From Notamacropus eugenii (taxonomy: Eukaryota; Chordata; Mammalia; Diprotodontia; Macropodidae): a stretch of DNA of 64,000 nucleotides. The first letter of the stretch is position 1. Each line of letters begins with the position of its first letter. This document shows positions 39,701 to 49,401 of this stretch, piece by piece. The position numbers were made by a program, and so were the translations under genes. The stretch is taken from positions 11,135,001 through 11,199,000 of the forward strand of contig NC_092872.1 in assembly GCF_028372415.1 (NCBI RefSeq), in the 5' to 3' direction. Below the pieces are notes generated by a model that saw only the letters and a program-made list of their open reading frames with translations, did no database searches and was not told the origin of the DNA.

Positions 39701-42700
39701 ACAACCTGGGTTTGAGTCTTAGCTCTGCAACCTAATATGCGTGATCTTGGAGAAGTCATTTCTTCTTCTGATTCTGTCTCTTCCTGACTCGTTAGGTGAC
39801 CTCTAAGACCTACAACTGGAACTTGATGGAATAGGACATGCTTAGCCTGAGAGGAGATTTACAGGGGTAGAGGAAGAGAGGACGGCTGTCTTCAAGCACT
39901 GAAAGACCCACCATAGAGATGGGGGATTATATATGTTATAGGGCCTAGCACAGGGTCTTGCAATATAATAGACATTTAACAAATGTTTGGGGAATAAATA
40001 AACTGAGCAATTAGCCAAGTCGCAACAGATGCAGGTTTTAGTATATACAATCTGAAGGAGATCTTCCAACTAAAGCTGTCCAAAAGGACAAGGAGCTGAC
40101 TGCCTTCCCTGTTACACTGGAGGTCTTCCAGAGAAGAGGCCTATTAATTAGTCTAATAATTAATCTTCAGGGATTCTGTAAGGGCATTATCGCTCAGTTA
40201 TACTTTGGATTAAATAATAGCAACTATGTCAAATAAGTATAATAACAGGACCTACTTCCTAGGGTTGTTAAGAAGATCATTTGTAAAGTACTGGCACAGA
40301 GGAGGCACTAGGGAAAGGACCTTCTAAGATCACTGAGAGTAGATAAGGAAACTGAGGCCCAGGTCAAAGTCACATCTTAGCACTGAAATGCAGGTAGATC
40401 CTCTCACCTCAGAGCTACCTCCTGCTCCTTTTGGCTCCTCCTTGCCCCTCTCCCTTTAACCCTAAATCATGGGTTTATCGGTTGTGATTTGAATAGGACC
40501 GAAAAAGAAAAACCCCCTAAAAACAATAATCCTCTCCATTTAAAAAAGAAAAAGTCTGATGCCTGAAATTCCATCATTAGAGAACTATTTCTTTTGTTAA
40601 GTCATGTCCTGCTCAACCTCCTCTGCTCAACCACAAATGCTCCTGAAGGAAGGAAGCTCTCTCTAGGCCCTTAGGTCTTCATGTAAACTTTCCTGGGATG
40701 GAGGAGAGAGGGACTACTAAAGGGGGAGGGAGGGCACTGGCAACTGGGATCAAAGCATGACATACATAATTTGGTTCCAGGAAACATGTTAGAGAAGGGT
40801 CTCAGGAACCAGCAGTGACCCGGGTAAAGCAGAGGGCCATGGAGAGCATACAGAGTGGAACAAAGCTGCCGTAAATCAACCTGCAGCTGACTGCGATACT
40901 ACAAACCAAAACAGGGAGGGAAGTGTGGCTGCTGGGATTTATTCAGAAAAGGTAAATACCCTTTCTGGGCAAATAGTAGACAAGCGAGGAAGTAGGTCAG
41001 AATGATTGATAATAAGTACAATTAGATTAGTCAAGAAGTAGGCAGTAGGTCATGGACTTAGACGATGGAGTGGGCACAGTGAGGGCTAAGGTGGAAAAAC
41101 CCAAGACCAGTGAAGACCCAGGCAGAAGAATAAGGCTATTCCTTCATCCCATGGGGTTATTTCCTTACGGTCTTCTCCCTCTACGGGTATTGTGGTCTGG
41201 CCCCAGCCTGTTAGCCAGCAGAAGGATCCAGCTCTCACTTCCATTGAGGGGGGGGCAATGCAGACAGGAGCGATGTATTCGGTGAATTTCACCCTCTGGG
41301 CCAGCTTGAGGAGAGCTACATTGTTCTCACGGCCTATCCACGACCAGTATCTGGTCTCCTCGTAGTTAGGGTGGATTACCACTTCTTTGACTGGTACCCG
41401 GACAGCCAGTAGAGTGTATCTTTCCTTGAGCTCTGCGGTCCCCATGTAAACAGTATAATTATCGTTGCTGTTGGAAAAAGGGAAGACGTTAACACTGTCA
41501 TTACTGCATTGAAGTAGAGGGAGTATTGGACTTTGCAGGGGTGGGGATCAGAAAACGTTGACCTTGAGTCCTGGCTACACCATTTGCTAGTTGGGAACCT
41601 TGAGTCATGGCTGTTCCACTTGTTGGCTGGGGACCTTGAGTGCTAGTTACACCATTTGCTAGCTGGGGACCTTGAGTAAGCTACTGAACCTCTTGGAACA
41701 CAGTTTACTCATCTGCAAAATAAGAGGTATTGGACTAGACCAGAGATGGGGAGCCAAGGCCATAGGTTCCTCACCCCTGGACTAGACAATTCACTCTGCA
41801 AGTTCTGTGACTTGAATGAAGGCCACAGCACCATGGCTTCTGAGAATGAGGTATGGGGGTGGGATTTCAGAGTCACAGAATCTTAAACACCAGGAATTTT
41901 CTTGACAGCTGCCCCGGTATGTGGTCATCCAAACTATTTTGAACACCATCAGTAACAGAGAGATCACTCTGAATCCAGACAGTGCCAATGTTGTAGAGTA
42001 TTGATTATTAGAAAACTCTTCCTTTTATTGAGTCAAAATCTGTTTCCTTTTATTTTCCAACCACCACATTTGTTTATGACCACTGGCATCAAGTAGAATC
42101 AAGATTCAGAATTTGTTGAAAATGCTCATCTTCAAAGTAGTGAATTCCACCAACTCAGAGGGAGGTAAAGTCACAGGAATCTGCCTCTGGCTTTATGCTG
42201 TTCCATGTGTTTGACAATGCACTGGGGTAAAGGCATAGATGTCAGATTTCTGACATAGAATCAGAGAATCTCAGAGCTGGAAGGGACCTCAGAGGCATGA
42301 ACTCAATCTGGGGGCAGTGAGGTGGCACAGTAGATAGAGCACTGACCCTAGAGTCAGGAGGTCCTGAGTTCAAATCCACTCTCAGACACTTACTAGCTGT
42401 GTGACCCTGGGCAAGTCACTTAACCCCAACTGCCTCAAAAACAAAATTCAACCTGGACCTGAACAGAAGCTCTCTCTATAACCTAACCCTGTTAATAATC
42501 ACCTAACCTCTGTTCTAAGAACTCAACTTCTATACACCGCTCCTAGGATAAAGGAGAACAAATCTAATCTCATTTTCATTACAGTCTCTCAAGTATTTGG
42601 AGATGACCATGGTGAGTCCCTTCCCCTATGATGCCCCCCAAGTTTTCATTAAGATAAATATTCCCATTTTTTTAGCCAATCCTCATATGAAATAACCTCA

Positions 42701-45700
42701 GGACTTTGTCCACCTTGGTCCTCTTCTGGATGCCAAGCTTGGCAATATCTTCCCTAAAATGTGGCCCCCAGAACTGAACATAATAATCCAGATGTGGTCT
42801 GAGCAGGGCAAAGGGGCAACAGAGCCCTCCCCTCTCTAGTCTGATACACTATGCTTCTCAGAGCAAATTTAAGATCGCGTTGGCATTTGGGATTGCCTTA
42901 TCATTGTTGTTTCATATTAAACTTGCAAATATCTTTTTTTTTTAATTGAGGAAGAAATTAAGGTCCAGGGAAGGTGTCATTTAAATCCAGGTTGTCTGAT
43001 TCCAAATATAACATTTTCCTCATTGTACTCCTCTTGAAGCATTTTGTTTGGTCCTCGGTGCCACATTGTAGGAAGGAAAAATACAAGAGAGGTTTAACAG
43101 GATGATGTACAGACTACCGATCACGTCACCTGAGGATCTGTCCAGTGAACCAGAGGTGCTTATAGACTGAAGACGCAGAGAAGGACATAACATAATCTTC
43201 AAAAAATTTCAAGAATTAGTTTCGAATGGCTTCGAGGATTTACCTTTATCAGCCTGGCTGTGAATGGGTGGAGTGGAAAAGGAGGGCACACAAGGAAGGG
43301 CAACTGAGGGGTAGATTTTGGCTTAGTACATGTGTCTCCCACGTTTAGAATGCCCTCTCCCCTTCCTCACTGCTGTTTCCTGGCTTTCCTGGTTTCCTTT
43401 AGGATGCAGCAGAAGGCCTTTCTGGAGCCCACTCCTCCCCCCTCAGCTGCTAGTGCCCTCCACTCTCCAATCACCTCTCATCTACTAGGAAAAGATCCTG
43501 TATGTGCTTGGCTACTAACATAGGGTTTCCCCCATTCGGATGTTAGCTCCTTGGGGGGGCTGAGTCATGTTTTATTTATTCCTCCGCTCACTTATTCATT
43601 CATCTATCGACTCATTCATTTATTCATTCAGTCATTTTTTTATGAATTTATTCTTGCCCTTTGCTTCTCTGGTGCTTACTTAGCACAGGGTCTGGCACAC
43701 AGGAGTTGGCTGGCTTAAGCTACAGTCTTAATCCTGATCTAAAAGTTAGAGTTGTCAAAAAAGTAGACAGACTGACTTGTGAGAGGTAGGGTTGTTTTTT
43801 TAATTTCTCATTTGAGCAGGTGCTAGATGACCATGGGCTGGAGATGTCATAGGGATTTTAAAGTCTTTTCTACTGAGAATCTGTGATTCTAAATTGTTTG
43901 AAAGTCAAGTTGGAACCTCTCAAATGATCCTTTTAACTAGAATGAACAAACCCCCTGCAACTGTATTGCTAAAAGTCCATGCCACCTCCTCTGCCTGTAG
44001 CCTGACTTCTCCCTACCCCTGCCAGAAGTATGACACAGCACTCACTCTGACCTTTCCAGAATCTTACCCATTTTTCAGGTCACCTTTCTTTCACCCAAGC
44101 TCCTCCCCCAGCTATCCTGTTAGAGAGGAAAATCGCCTTGGACTTGGAATCAAAGGATTTTCCTAACAACAATATAAAATGGTAGCACAAACGATATTTA
44201 TCCAGACCTACTGCCTGCCTGATTGGCTCACTAAGGACCTTGAAAATGGTTCAACTCACGGATTCAAGCAATTAGCAGCCGTCAGCACCCAGAGGGGGGC
44301 AACTAGGGACCCGCCGCACAGGTGATTGCCGTTTTTCTGAACGCTCACTTGCCACGGCCATTTCCTGTCCATCGCTTCTTCTCCACCTATGACTTTTTCG
44401 AAGAAATATGTATGACCACAGCCTGAAGAGGGAGAGTGAGAGAGCAAGGGTGAGAGAGATAGAGGTGGTAAAAGAAGAGACAGAGAGACACACAGAGAGA
44501 TGAAAAAGAGTTGAGACAGAGATGAGAGAGAACTGAGAGGGAGAGAGGGAAAGAGAAAGAGAGAAGGAAGGAGGGGAGACTGAGAGATAAGAGGGGGGGA
44601 GAGGTGAAAGAGATGAGAGTGAGAGATGGACAGACAGACAGATATGTGAGGGGACCTAGAATCTTGGCTCATCAGACTTCCATTGAAGCCTTAAGTCCTA
44701 TTTAATAGTTACCACTTAAAGAAACAGCCATTTTATAAAGACTGTGAAAATAAAACAGTCCTGGATTTGAGATCAAATGACTTAGGTTTGAATCCTGGGT
44801 GTGACCCAGCAAATCTTCTAACCTCTCTGAGCCCCAACTTGCCCATCTGCAAAATGATGATTTCAGTCCTACCTACGTCATAGACTTCCTAAGTCCACAG
44901 GTAGTGGACATGGGAGACATCAGTACTGTTGCTGATCTCCTTAGCTCTGGGTAGTGACCGCTGGGGATCACCACTCCATGGTGGATCTCAGGAAGCCCCC
45001 TTTGATTGTCCATACTAACAAACAGGGGTAGTGATGTGAGGGGAACCCAGATAGCATGTGGCTGGACTTGAGGCTAGTCAGTTTCTGTTTCCATTTTGTG
45101 AAACCATTCAGTTGAATTTTATTCACCAAGTAGCTAGGAGATGTGGTGCATAGAACATTTGAAATCCTGCCTGAGACACTTCCTGTGTAATTCTGGGCAA
45201 ATCATGTAACTTCTCTCAGATTCCCTTTCCTCAAGCGTAAAATGAGGATAGTAATATTACCTGTCTCTCAGGTTTGTTGTGGGAATCAGGTAACTAGTTA
45301 AAATTCTTCACAAACCTTGTAGCGCTATAAAAATGTTGTTCAGTTGTTTCAGTCACATCTGATTCTGTCCATGGGGTTTCCTTGGCAAAGATGATGGAGT
45401 AGTTTGCCATTTCCTTCCCCAGTGGTAAACAGAGGCTAAGTGACTTGTCCAAGGTCACACAACTAGAAAGTTTCTGAGACTGGATTTTAACTTAGGTCCG
45501 TTGACTCCAAGACCAGCACCCTCTCCACAGCGCCACCTAGCTGTTATTATCAACAAACATTTATTACATTTGAATAAAAGGATTGGGGAAAGAGACCTTA
45601 CTTGCAGCCAAATGATCTAAAGTTTAAATGTCTGTTCTGCCCCTTAATACCCATGTGACCTTGAGCAATCGCTGAACCTCTCTGTTCCTCAGTTTCCTCA

Positions 45701-48700
45701 CCTGTAAAACAAGGCAACTGAACTAGATGAACACTAAGGTCGCTTCTGGCTTTCTCTGAGCCTGTACAGTCATGTGATGTGTTCTGTAAATGTCCCTTGA
45801 GCCAAATTAAGACATTACTCTACGAAGACTTATAGTGTTCTGTATTCACCTGCCTGACTTGAAGTCAACTCCTTTATACCACGTATTTTATGCTGGATAA
45901 AAGGTCTTACCACTGACTCCCACTATGTGGCCATGGGAAAATGATTTTTTAACCTTTCCAGGTCCCTATTTCCTTATCTGCATAATGACAGAGTTGGCCT
46001 AGGTGATCTCCCAGGAACTCCTTTCCTTTCCTCTTTCAGGATTATAGTGGAAGCACCTTTGATCCTAAAGACAGGACCTAGCTCCATGTGGGTATCTCCT
46101 CATTAGGACCAAGATATATATTGGATGAAACTACTTTGTACCATAACGGACTGAGGGAGATCAGAGGTAGACATAGCAGAGAAGGGAATGTCAGGAAAGG
46201 GGAAGGACCCGCATGGAGGTAGAAGGGAAGAACAGTTTCTCCTCACAGATAAGACATTCCCTAAGGTCCAAGACTTTGTCTACTCCATTGGGGGATCCCC
46301 ACAGGCTTGTGGATGGACACTGTCTCCAGGAAGGTCACTATGTTCTTTCTACTAATTTGCAGATTCTTCTGTATGAGTTCAGGCCTTGAAGAAAATGAAT
46401 ATCTAACCATGGATTTAAGGCCTGCAATCAGCTGGATGAGCTGATCTTAAAGTGAGCAGTGACTGTCATTAAAAAGTCTTTTCTCATGTTGAATGTACAT
46501 ATCTTGCTCCCTCATAAAGTCCCTGGGAGAGCTGAGATTTGGCAGGGGTGGGTCAGTTTTAAATTAAAATATTATGATCATGGGATCATACTATGTCAGA
46601 GCTGGAAGGTATCTTAGAACATAACATGTCATAAGGGGGAGTTTAGAACTTAGAATGTTAGTTATAACCCTAACCCTAGCTATGGCTAGGAAGGAACTTA
46701 GAACATAGAATGTCAGATGAGGGAAGGAAGTTAGATCACAGAACATCAGAGGTAGGAGGGAACTTAGAACACAGAATATCAGATGTAGGAAGGAATTTAG
46801 AACACAATGTCAGGTGGGAGGGAACTTAGAACACATGATGGGGAAAAAATTTTTACAACTAGCATGTGTGCTAAAGGCCTCATTTCTAAAATATAGAGAA
46901 AACTGAGTCAAATTTATAAGAATACAAGTCATTCCCCGGTTGATAAATGGTCAACTGATATGAACAAGCAGTTTTCAGAGGAAGAAATTAAAGCTATCTA
47001 GAGTCATATGAAAAATTGCTCTAAATCACTATTGATTAGAGAGATGCAAATCAAAACAGCTCTGAAATACCACATCACACCTATCAGATTGGCTAACATG
47101 ACAAAATAGGAAGATGATAAATGTTGGAGAAGATGTGGAAGAGCTGGAACACGAATTCATTGTAGGTGGAACTGTGAGCTGATCCAACCATTCTGGAGAG
47201 CAATTTGGAACTGTGCCCAAAGGGCTACAAAAATATGCGTACCCTTTGACCCAGCAATAGCTCTTCTAGGACTGTATCCCCAAGAGATCATATAAATGGG
47301 AAAGGTCCCACATGTACAAGGTAGTCAAAAACTGGAAATTGAGGGGATGCCCATCCATTGGGGAATGGCTGAACAAGTTGTAGTACATGAATGTAATGGA
47401 ATACTACTGTGCTGTGAGAAATGATGAACAGGAAGACTTCAGAGAAGCCTGGAAAGACTTATATGAACTGAGGCTGAGTGAAAGGAGCGGAAGCAGGAGA
47501 ACTCTGTACACAGCAACAACCACAGTGAGCGAGGACTGTTTCTGATAGACTTAGCCCTTCACAGCAAGGCAAGGACGGAAAACATTCCCAAAGGACTCAT
47601 GATGCTACATGCCATCCACATCCAGAGAAAGGACCATGGGGTCAGAACACAGAATGGAGCAGACTGTCTTCTCTGCTGTTATGTCTGGCTTGGTTTTTCT
47701 CATGGTTTCTCTCATTTGTTTTAATTCTTCTATATAACATGACTAATATGAAAATGTGTTTAATAAGAATGCATGTAGAGAGCCCACGTAAGACTGTGTG
47801 CCATCTTGGGGGAGAGGGAAAGAGTGGGAGAAAATTTAAAACTGATGGAAGCGATTGTTAAAAATTGAAAGCAAATAAACTAACAAGTGGTGGAGGAAAA
47901 GGCAAAAAGCAAAAGAAAATGTGTAATAAAGTTTAGGTATAAAGGGGAAAAAACACAGGATGTCAGAACTGAAAGGACCCTTAGAACCTGGGATGTCAGA
48001 GCTGGGAGGGTCCTTAGAACCCAGGATGTCAGAGCTGGGAGGGTCCTTAGAACATGCTGGGAGGGTCCTTAGAACGTGCTGGGAGGGTCCTTAGAACATG
48101 CTGGGAGGGTCCTTAGAACCCAGGATGTCAGAGCTGGGAAGGTCCTTAGAACATGCTGGGAGGGTCCTTAGAACCCAGGATGTCAGAGCTGGGAGGGTCC
48201 TTAGAACATGCTGGGAGGGTCCTTAGAACCCAGGATGTCAGAGCTGGGAAGGTCCTTAGAACATGCTGGGAGGGTCCTTAGAACGTGCTGGGAGGGTCCT
48301 TAGAACATGCTGGGAGGGGTCTTAGAACGTGCTGGGAGGGTCCTTAGAACATGCTGGGAGGGTCCTTAGAACCCAGGATGTCAGAGCTGGGAGGGTCCTT
48401 AGAACCCAGGATGTCAGAGCTGGGAAGGTCCTTAGAACATGCTGGGAGGGTCCTTAGAACGTGCTGGGAGGGTCTTTAGAACGTGCTGGGAGGGTCCTGA
48501 GAACGTGCTGGGAGGGTCCTTAGAATGTGCTGGGAGGGGTCTTAGAACATGCTGGGAGGGTCCTTAGGACGTGCTGGGAGGGTCCTTAGAACATGCTGGG
48601 AGGGTCCTTAGAATGTGCTGGGAGGGGTCTTAGAACATGCTGGGAGGGTCCTTAGAACGTGCTGGGAGGGGTCTTAGAACATGCTGGGAGGGTCCTTAGA

Positions 48701-49349
48701 ACGTGCTGGGAGGGGTCTTAGAACATGCTGGGAGGGTCCTTAGAACGTGCTGGGAGGGGTCTTAGAACATGCTGGGAGGGTCCTGAGAACGTGCTGGGAG
48801 GGTACTTAGAACGTGCTGGGAGGGTACTTAGAACATGCTGGGAGGGTCCTTAGAACATGCTGGGAGGGTCCTTAGAACGTGCTGGGAGGGTCCTGAGAAC
48901 GTGCTGGGAGGGTCCTTAGAACGTGCTGGGAGGGTCCTGAGAACCCGCCAGGTCAGAGGTGGGCGGTGCTGGAGGCATCCCCACGCAAAGAGAGGGGGTC
49001 TGGGGCGGGGCAGGAGGGGGGGGCTGGGTGGGGGTGGTGAAGGCGGGAGGGGGCGGGGTGAGCCACGCCCCCGAGCTGGGTCCCTCCCCCTCCTCCTCCC
49101 CTTCCCCCTCCCCCTCCCTCAGACATTACTCACCTTTCTCATCCTGCTGGGTGGGCTGCTCCTCAGCAATGCCCCCTGTGGAGAGAGCACAGGATGGGGT
49201 GGGGGACCCTAGTTAGGGGGCCCAAGGGGCAGGCCCTTCCCCGCCCCTCTACCACCTCCGGGCCGGGCCTCACCCATGGCCTGCAGCAGTAGCGTCAGGA
49301 GGAGCTGGGAGCCCAGGGGAGCCCTGGGCGGGTGGGCGGGGCCCAACAT
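34223..49349 (-). CDS. PRSS50: PRSS50 (TSP50) orthologue, complete, all three triad residues replaced
   Basis: Six exons on the minus strand join in frame to 328 codons: 49274-49349, 49134-49175, 44260-44422, 41169-41467, 38615-38775 and 34223-34468, all with AG/GT borders. The protein has a signal peptide (LLLTLLLQA), a short linker, a zymogen-like [10 protein letters not shown] site (Lys49/Val50), a trypsin-like domain, and a hydrophobic tail ([15 protein letters not shown]) of GPI-signal type; human TSP50 is GPI-anchored and testis-restricted. [17 protein letters not shown] and [18 protein letters not shown] resemble human PRSS50 closely, and the position next to convergent TMIE is syntenic. 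The triad is lost: TAANC (Asn90 for His57), NNVALL (Asn143 for Asp102) and GDDGSPL (Asp250 for Ser195). Human PRSS50, as remembered, keeps His and Asp and has Thr at 195. Asp189 is retained. A pseudoprotease role is inferred. Confidence 0.88.
34900..36786 (+). mobile_element. Internally deleted L1: 5' UTR and ORF1 start joined to 3' region
   Basis: About 34900-35440 resembles marsupial L1 5' UTR ('ctctgaaaacagctgcacaa', 'gttaaaagtcaagaaatagg'). About 35400-35625 resembles the ORF1 N-terminus: a frame reads [21 protein letters not shown], compare KKDFENQVREVEEKLGREKR in the HAL1 ORF1 of this window. From about 35635 the text is L1 3'-region ('ctggctaatagggcagaaaa', 'gatccaaccattctggagag', 'gaggggatgcccatcaactg'), so most of ORF1 and ORF2 is missing. 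Its 3' UTR is interrupted at 36787 and resumes at 37305-37478. It lies in PRSS50 intron 5. The left border is approximate. Confidence 0.7.
36735..36771 (+). repeat. (GT)n microsatellite in L1 3' UTR
   Basis: About 18 GT units after 'tttatttttcttgttt'. Confidence 0.95.
36787..37304 (+). repeat. 518-bp near-identical direct repeat, copy 2, inserted in an L1 3' UTR
   Basis: The L1 3' UTR is read up to 'cacagcatgact' and resumes after the insert at 'aatgaaaatacg'. The other L1 in this window has the uninterrupted version 'catgactaatatgaaaatg' at about 47739-47757. The insert therefore lies between those bases, with about 3 bases (act, aat) shared at each junction. Copy 1 is at 33055-33572. Confidence 0.9.
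37305..37478 (+). mobile_element. L1 3' UTR end (continuation after the insert)
   Basis: It reads 'acctatacaaaattgcttgc', 'cttctcaatgagggg' and an A/T-rich end 'gggaaaaataaaatattaaa', the usual marsupial L1 3' terminus. Confidence 0.75.
37490..37870 (+). repeat. Old duplicated segment, copy A (L2 tail + CR1-like + SINE part)
   Basis: The order L2 tail ('actaggcatttaataaatgt'), 'gcaagagatgcagattttgg', 'ctaaaactgttcaaaaggaa', 'cttggattaaacaacaacaa' and 'ctgttatgaagat' recurs in the same order at 39920-40310, at clearly lower identity than the 518-bp pair. Confidence 0.55.
37875..38310. repeat. Two SINE/MIR copies, one in each orientation
   Basis: A forward MAR1-like copy lies at 37875-38010 ('ggacctgagttcaattccag'). 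A reverse MIR-type copy lies at 38090-38310 ('gtgacttgcccagggtcaca', 'gatttgaactcagggcttcc'). Confidence 0.7.
38615..38775 (-). CDS. PRSS50: PRSS50 exon 5
   Basis: The acceptor 'caaaacccctacag' precedes 38775 and the donor gtgagt follows 38615. It encodes [36 protein letters not shown] and [18 protein letters not shown]. Asp in KDFC aligns with S1-pocket Asp189 of trypsin. Phase 0 at the 3' end joins GDDGSPL of exon 6. Confidence 0.92.
38776..41168 (-). other. PRSS50 intron 4, no exon seen
   Basis: Apart from the old duplicated segment at 39920-40310 and a MIR-like piece at 40320-40400, nothing assignable is seen. Confidence 0.5.
39920..40310 (+). repeat. Old duplicated segment, copy B
   Basis: It contains 'agacatttaacaaatgtttg', 'gcaacagatgcaggttttag', 'ctaaagctgtccaaaaggac', 'ctttggattaaataatagca' and 'gggttgttaagaagatc', collinear with 37490-37870. 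Confidence 0.55.
41169..41467 (-). CDS. PRSS50: PRSS50 exon 4 (position-102 region)
   Basis: The acceptor 'ccctttttccaacag' precedes 41467 and the donor gtaagg follows 41169. It encodes [69 protein letters not shown] and FCWLTGWGQ. The codon at the catalytic-aspartate position is AAT, Asn (41320-41322). Confidence 0.92.
41850..42080 (-). repeat. CR1/L3-like fragment
   Basis: It reads 'catcagtaacagagagatca' and 'ggaaaactcttccttttatt'-like text ('tagaaaactcttccttttat'), related to 7755-8100. Confidence 0.4.
42306..42450 (+). repeat. MAR1-type SINE, the best preserved copy in the window
   Basis: The sequence from 'gggggcagtgaggtggcaca' through 'gagttcaaatccactctcag' to 'tgtgaccctgggcaagtcac' and 'cctcaaaaacaaaa' is almost consensus-like. 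It is inserted in CR1-like DNA. Confidence 0.9.
42480..42900 (-). repeat. CR1/L3-like LINE fragment
   Basis: The + strand reads 'caatcctcatatgaaataac', 'cccagaactgaacataataa' and 'tccagatgtggtctgagcag', antisense of the CR1-type RT C-terminal region. Confidence 0.6.
43330..43715 (+). repeat. L2 3' region
   Basis: It contains 'gaatgccctctccccttcct', 'gctagtgccctccactctcc', 'gatgttagctccttgggggg' and 'cacagggtctggcacacagg', with an attcattcatt run inside. Confidence 0.7.
44260..44422 (-). CDS. PRSS50: PRSS50 exon 3 (activation site and position-57 region)
   Basis: The acceptor 'ctctccctcttcag' precedes 44422 and the donor gtgagt follows 44260. It encodes [37 protein letters not shown] and [16 protein letters not shown]. 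The codon at the catalytic-histidine position is AAT, Asn (44271-44273). Confidence 0.93.
44430..44645 (+). repeat. GA-rich low-complexity tract directly upstream of PRSS50 exon 3
   Basis: Gagaga/gagaca units on the + strand. On the gene strand this is a roughly 215-base CT-rich extension of the exon 3 polypyrimidine tract. Confidence 0.9.
44646..46589 (-). other. PRSS50 intron 2, left part
   Basis: Apart from the SINE at 45325-45545 and MIR-like cores near 44790-44880, 45150-45300 and 45640-45760, no feature is seen. Confidence 0.5.
45325..45545 (-). repeat. Marsupial SINE, reverse orientation
   Basis: The + strand reads 'gttgtttcagtcacatctga', 'gacttgtccaaggtcacaca' and ends 'ccctctccacagcgccacct'. 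Same family as 29935-30182. Confidence 0.8.
46590..46840 (+). repeat. 33-bp-type minisatellite, left part, degenerate
   Basis: Repeating 'gggaacttagaacacagaatatcagat' motifs in roughly 32-36-base units. It is continued on the other side of the L1 by the long array at 47955-48950. Confidence 0.75.
46850..47943 (+). mobile_element. 5'-truncated L1 3' end inserted in the minisatellite
   Basis: It starts in the L1 3' region ('ttttacaactagcatgtgtg'), continues through 'gatccaaccattctggagag', 'ggggaatggctgaacaagtt' and 'gatgaacaggaagacttcag', and ends with A-rich sequence. The 10-mer GGGGAAAAAA at 46840-46849 recurs at 47944-47953 and may be the target-site duplication. No intact frame remains. 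Confidence 0.75.
47955..48950 (+). repeat. 33/22-bp minisatellite, about 1 kb
   Basis: The array starts with 33-base units ('gggagggtccttagaaccca' plus 'ggatgtcagagct') and passes to 22-base units ('gggagggtccttagaacatgct' class, variants acgtgct and gggtctt) that are 11 bases shorter. More than 35 units in all, in PRSS50 intron 2 just behind exon 2. Confidence 0.95.
49005..49075 (+). other. G-rich tract able to form G-quadruplex
   Basis: At least six runs of three or more G occur within 70 bases ('gggggggctgggtgggggtg', 'ggcgggagggggcggggtg'), on the template strand of PRSS50 (intron 2, next to exon 2). Confidence 0.6.
49134..49175 (-). CDS. PRSS50: PRSS50 exon 2 (42 nt linker exon)
   Basis: The acceptor 'gtgctctctccacag' precedes 49175 and the donor gtgagt follows 49134. 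With the flanking split codons it encodes [15 protein letters not shown]. Phases 1-1 match exons 1 and 3. Human PRSS50 has a much longer linker here. Confidence 0.85.
49274..49349 (-). CDS. PRSS50: PRSS50 exon 1 (start codon and signal peptide)
   Basis: ATG at 49347-49349 opens [15 protein letters not shown] followed by [10 protein letters not shown], a short n-region and hydrophobic core of a signal peptide. The donor is gtgagg at 49273. I chose it because phase, donor and signal peptide fit exon 2 and the family's exon 1 structure. Confidence 0.8.
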
Positions 49350-49401
49350 CCTCCCAGCTCCGCCCCCGTTGGAAGAGCCGGACCCAGTCCTCCCGAGCTG
49401 C

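Larger units (their letters stand above)
41468..44259 (-). other. PRSS50 intron 3, repeat-derived
   Basis: It holds a simple 'gggaccttgagt' triplication near 41590-41680, CR1-like pieces, a SINE and an L2 fragment (listed separately). About 43000-43320 and 43720-44250 show nothing assignable. Confidence 0.5.

Noticed and set aside
46660-46685. 'ataaccctaaccctagc', a telomere-like sequence
   Set aside because: Only two units, inside a degenerate minisatellite. No interstitial telomeric array.
48835-49212. 125-codon + strand frame with a hydrophobic C-terminus ([15 protein letters not shown])
   Set aside because: It starts in the minisatellite and is antisense to PRSS50 exon 2 and its polypyrimidine tract. 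No support as a gene.
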